Below are positions 60,109 to 64,000 of a stretch of DNA of 64,000 bases, in pieces. The notes under the pieces were generated by a model that ran no database searches, was not told where the DNA came from, and was given only the letters and a program-made list of their open reading frames with translations. Position 1 is the first letter of the stretch. Each line of letters starts with the position of its first letter. Where the stretch lies: contig JAQQWL010000001.1 of the NCBI GenBank assembly GCA_038363925.1, positions 1,426,001 to 1,490,000 of the forward strand. The letters are read 5' to 3'. Origin of the DNA: Apiospora phragmitis. Its lineage: Eukaryota > Ascomycota > Sordariomycetes > Amphisphaeriales > Apiosporaceae. The position numbers were made by a program, and so were the translations under genes.

Positions 60109-63100
60109 ATGGCTGCCAACGGCGTCGGCGACCAGGAGGCTTTTGCCCCTGCTGCGGTGCTGGACGCAGTCCTGACGATGCGAAGTAACGATGCGGGCCG
60201 CAAGAAGAAGGCAGCCACGTATCTGGAAAACTTCCAGAAGTCGGTACGTTTTTGACCACCACCGGCATCGCATGGAAGAGGACGATTGCTAATGGCACTC
60301 TCGGCAGCCAAGCGCCTGGACTACGACCATCACGATCCTAAAGTCGGATGCCGAGCCTGAGGCTAAGGTGTTCGCGGCGACGACTCTAAAGGGAAAGGTA
60401 TGGAACACGAATTCTAGCGCCACAAAGCAGATTGTTTGAGAAGTCCTGTGGATGTGTAAAGACTAACGTATGATCATGTCAGATCACTTACGACCTTTCT
60501 ACTCAAGTACCGGCCGAGGAACACCCCGCCGTCAGAGCCCAACTATTGGAGTTGTTGCAGCTCTATGCCTCGGGACCCAGGCCCATCCGAGTCCAGCTGT
60601 GCGTCTGCCTGGCGATTCTGGCAATTCAGATGACACAGTGGAAGGATGTGCTGCCCCTGGTGGTATCCTCGCTCGGCAACCAACCCGAAAGCCATGCTTG
60701 CATATTGGACTTCCTCCGAGTTTCTCCTGAAGAGGTGACTGAAGGACGCAAAATCAGCCTGAGTGTATGTGGACAGCGAATTAGCAGCAACCTATTCTCC
60801 GGCGGCGCCTCGTGGTGGTACAGCAGACCTTGGATCGCAGTCTAATTGGTTTCGATAGGACGAAGAACTCACCCTGAGAACCACCGAATTATTGTCAGAC
60901 AATGCCCCTCAGGTCGTACAACTATTGATCAACTACGCGCACTCCTCACGTAAGTCGTTTGCAGCATCACCAGTTCCTATCCGGCAAAAGCTAATATACT
61001 GGTTTGCAGCCCAAGCCGCGACGAATCCTCAGTTGCTTGAGTGCATAACATCATGGTTGCGCGAGGTCCCCATCAACGACCTCGTCAATTCCCCACTGTT
61101 GGGCGTGGTATTCAATGCTTTGGAGAGCGACGATTCATTCCAGGAAGCTGCCGAATGTCTTTCGAGCATGGTGAGGGAAACCAGGGAGGTTGACGATAAT
61201 GTGGCAAGCATCAACATCATGCTTCCGAGGGTCATTGGGCTGCGGCCTAAGATCCAGCAATTTGTTGAGGAGGAGGACACCGAGGGGTACAAGTCGCTAA
61301 CACGAGTCTTCTCTGATGCCGGTATCGCCTGGGTTGTTGCTATCGCGCGTGAAACTGCGCATTTCCGGCCCTTATTGATGCGATCCTGGAGTGCGTGGAG
61401 AGGGATAAGGAACGAGACGTGATCGAGTACACCTTCGACTTCTGGTACGAACTGAAGCAGTACCTCGTACTGGAACGCTACATCCAGGCCAGGATGGAGC
61501 TCGTCGACGTTTATTCGAAGTTGGTGGATAGTTTGTTGAAGCACCTGCAATACCCCGACTCCGAGGACGGACGCGATGCCAACGCGCGCGAACTGTTTGG
61601 GAACGATCTTGTGGCGGAGGAGAAGTTCCGAGAGTTCAGGCACCATATGGGCGACACGCTCAAAGATGCCTGTGAGGTAATGGGCGTCACCGACTGCCTG
61701 ACCAAAGTCTTGGATGCCATTAGAATATGGACGCAGAAGTATGGGGGTATGGCAACGGCCACGGCGGTGCCTCACTGGCAGGAGCTGGAAGCCCCCCTGT
61801 TTTCTATGCGAGCTATGGGTCGTATGGTGGAAAAGGACGAGAGCATTGTCCTTCCCCAACTCATGCCCTTGCTCATCCAGATTCCTGCTCACGAAAAGCT
61901 TCGTTTCGCCACCATCATGGTTCTTGGGCGATACACCGAATGGACGGCAGCACACCCCGAACTTTTCGAAGGCCAGTTCAACTACATCGTTTCCTCGTTC
62001 CAGACCGATTCTAAGGAGGTCGTCCGTGCAGCGGCGATGGCCATCAAGTATTTCTGCCAAGATTGCAAGCATTTGCTTGGTGCGCAAGTCGACCAGCTTC
62101 AGCAATTTTACGACCAGGTCCTTGACTCTCTGCAAGATGCCAGCCAAGAAGAAATCACAGAAGGTGTGGCCACCGTGGTTGCAATGCAGCCAAAGACTGA
62201 TATCTATCGATTGCTCAAACTCTACTGTGACCCTCTGGTGCAGAGATTGATGGCAAAGGCAAATAATGCGACCGACGAGCCCGGGAAGCTTGCGGTTGCC
62301 GACCATCTACAGCTGATCACTATGTTCGTGCAGATTGTGGTTACCGTGCCCCCAGTGGCGCGGGGGAAGAGGACCCTGCTGTAAAGTACTGGATGGAGAT
62401 TTTCCCCATCTTGGCCAAGGTGCTCGAAAGCTTCGTTGACTTCTCTCCCATCTGCGAGCGAATCTGCAGATGCTGGCGATTCATCGTGATAAGCCACCGG
62501 GGTGCCATGACGCCATTACTGCCAGAGATGGCCAACAAACTGGCACAAGGTTTCCAGAGCTCAAGACAGGGTTGTTTCCTTTGGGTAACAGTGCCATCCT
62601 CCGCGAATTCTCCGACGATCGAGAGCATGTGGACCAAAGCATCACGGACTCCATCTACACATTCTTCGAGGCCCAGGCAACGAATGTACTACGGTTCATC
62701 AGTGAATTGTCTCCGCAAGAGCTACCTGACGTTACGGAAGATTTCTTCCGACTAATGATAGACGCTCTTCTCTACTACCCTCACAAACTCATCCCTTCTC
62801 AGTTGTTCACTCCTATCTTTGAGGCCGCCATATCTGTCCTGGGACTGGAACAAAGACCACCGCTCTCGGCTACGCTGCATTACGTTCGAGACTTGTTGTC
62901 CTGGGGTGGCAAAAACCCTCCTTCATCCCTCGAGCACGTAAGCCCGGGCGTTGATGTGCAACTGCAGAACATGGTAAAGCAGTTGATAGTCAGCCAGGGA
63001 GACGCGCTAGTGAAACGCCTCCTAGCAGGTATGATGATCAGCTTCCCTCGCGACTGCTTTGCCGATGCCAGCGGTGCCCTGCTCTCCTTGTTTGAGATCA

Positions 63101-63347
63101 TGCCGACAGAGACAGCCGTATGGGTCGAGCGCACCCTTACGATGCTTCCGCAGGCACAGTCACTCCCGCCGAGGTAGAGCGACTGATGATCAAGATCAAG
63201 GAGCGGTTGGGTGCCAACGATACCGGTGAGGTACGCCAGATTCGATCTATTCTACAAGATTTCACGAACACGTACCGAAGGCGCTACGTGGCTCCTCGTG
63301 ATGGTTTGGGTGAACTTGAAGCTTCTCGTTTCCGCTTTGAGGGCTAG
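60109..63347 (+). CDS. MTR10: MTR10/transportin-3-type importin beta (four apparent frame breaks)
   Basis: MTR10 is a karyopherin; in budding yeast it imports the SR-like protein Npl3 and affects tRNA import, and its human counterpart TNPO3 imports SR splicing factors. Exons are 60109-60243, 60308-60397, 60483-60764, 60859-60949 and 61010-63347. The importin-beta N-terminal region (RKKKAATYLENFQKS then PSAWTTTITILKS) is followed by HEAT-type helical repeats to the end. Conserved stretches include SWLREVPINDLVNSPLLGVV and EYTFDFWYELKQYL. Four breaks each fit one missing base: C at about 61369, G at about 62362, A at about 62588 and G at about 63153. With all four restored the coding length is exactly 980 codons (979 residues), the usual size. 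Protein similarity resumes in the new frame immediately after each break, which argues against decay. Confidence 0.92.
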
Positions 63348-64000
63348 GCTCCCATACAAGAATACCGATCCTGGCTGCTTTACTACTCGAATCCGCTTGC
63401 CGTTTGATAGCCTTGCTGGTCATTGTCCAGTGGCCCACAGCTAAGTGGGATGCAATAGTTTACGGTGGTGGGAGCTCAGAGAGAAGGGCCATGACTGAAG
63501 CGGATTTCGAGAGAAGTTGGTGCCTTTTCACTCTGGACTCCGTTCACTAGGAGATGCAAGAATGCATTAGAAAGGGGGTAGACTACCATTTGCTCAACAA
63601 CCATAACACCTGCAGATCGTTGTGGTCTGCCAGGGAAGGCAACGGCTTATCACTACAGTACATCAGTATGCTTACAATGGGAGCGCTAGGGGGCGGTAGT
63701 GGCGGCGAGGAGATAGATGACGTGTCTGCTTATTGACCCAAATTAATAAAAGTAAAATTTAAGAAATTCAGAACGTTTACACTATGAGTGACACTATGCT
63801 GTAAGTCGTTCGTTTTGCTGAACATGCTTCTTTTGATGACAGTTTAAAGTGAAGCTGAAGGAGCAAAAGCAGGCCAACACTTCCTTTTCGCCAGCAACCC
63901 CTATTCTCACTCCTGTGGGAACAAGAAACCCTGCTTGGGTAAATGTTGGAAGCATCAGGAACCAGTCCCAAATGCCTCCTCTCCTGCTGTCTGTAACCCA
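63348..64000. other. 3' flank of MTR10, no gene seen
   Basis: No coding region or RNA gene is supported up to the window edge. The first part is probably the MTR10 3' untranslated region. The last 200 bases have a minus-strand open frame of 64 codons without any recognisable domain. Confidence 0.45.

Noticed and set aside
1..64000. Secondary-metabolite cluster or CRISPR-like array
   Set aside because: No synthase, tailoring-enzyme set or regularly spaced repeats are present; the OPT transporter, zinc-cluster regulator and acetyltransferase are scattered among housekeeping genes.

Overview
This is a stretch of a filamentous ascomycete nuclear genome, most likely from the class Sordariomycetes. 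The support is the gene content (CSF1, peroxisomal Lon, MLH1, DBP10, SmE, MTR10, an OPT transporter, an arrestin-like adaptor and a Zn2Cys6 regulator), short 50-90 nt spliceosomal introns with GTNNGT donors and CTAAC-type branch sites, and gene-by-gene transcription on both strands. The species cannot be named from the sequence alone. I found no mobile element, CRISPR array, rRNA or convincing tRNA.

Layout. 0.4-10.3 kb (minus): the giant lipid-transfer protein CSF1. 11.1-13.1 kb (plus): a TMEM184/DUF300 vacuolar membrane protein sharing a divergent promoter with CSF1. 13.5-14.0 kb (minus): a damaged GNAT acetyltransferase. 15.3-18.3 kb (plus): peroxisomal Lon protease. 18.3-35.6 kb: a 17-kb gene-poor tract of ordinary base composition, with low-complexity runs and at least two stretches that look like frame-broken coding DNA (21.9-22.7 kb and 31.0-31.9 kb, both minus). 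35.6-38.0 kb (plus): a Zn2Cys6 plus PAS-like transcription factor, followed by another frame-broken coding stretch to about 38.7 kb. 40.6-41.2 kb (minus): a small hypothetical protein. 43.3-45.0 kb (minus): an arrestin-like adaptor. 46.2-63.3 kb: a dense housekeeping block with MLH1 (+), a DNAJC8/Spf31-like J-protein (-), DBP10 (+), an OPT transporter (-), 5-formyltetrahydrofolate cyclo-ligase (+), SmE (-) and MTR10 (+).

The most important observation is about quality. Eight of the thirteen firmly recognised genes are interrupted by one-base frame breaks, usually in short homopolymer runs. If each break is treated as a one-base error, and introns are removed, the total length returns to a multiple of three in CSF1, DBP10, MTR10, the cyclo-ligase, the transcription factor and the small hypothetical gene. 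Essential-type genes such as DBP10 are hit while MLH1, Lon, SmE and others are clean. Residual indel errors in a long-read assembly explain this better than pseudogenisation. It also means the apparent gene desert may be partly an artefact of frame breaks.

Functionally the right-hand block leans towards RNA biology: DBP10 (60S biogenesis) is divergent from the spliceosomal J-protein, and SmE (snRNP core) is divergent from MTR10 (importin for SR-type RNA-binding proteins). I did not find a convincing new biological system. The best leads are the hidden gene at 21.9-22.7 kb, the 8-nt micro-exon inside the zinc cluster of the transcription factor, and the CCTCGG elements upstream of peroxisomal Lon.
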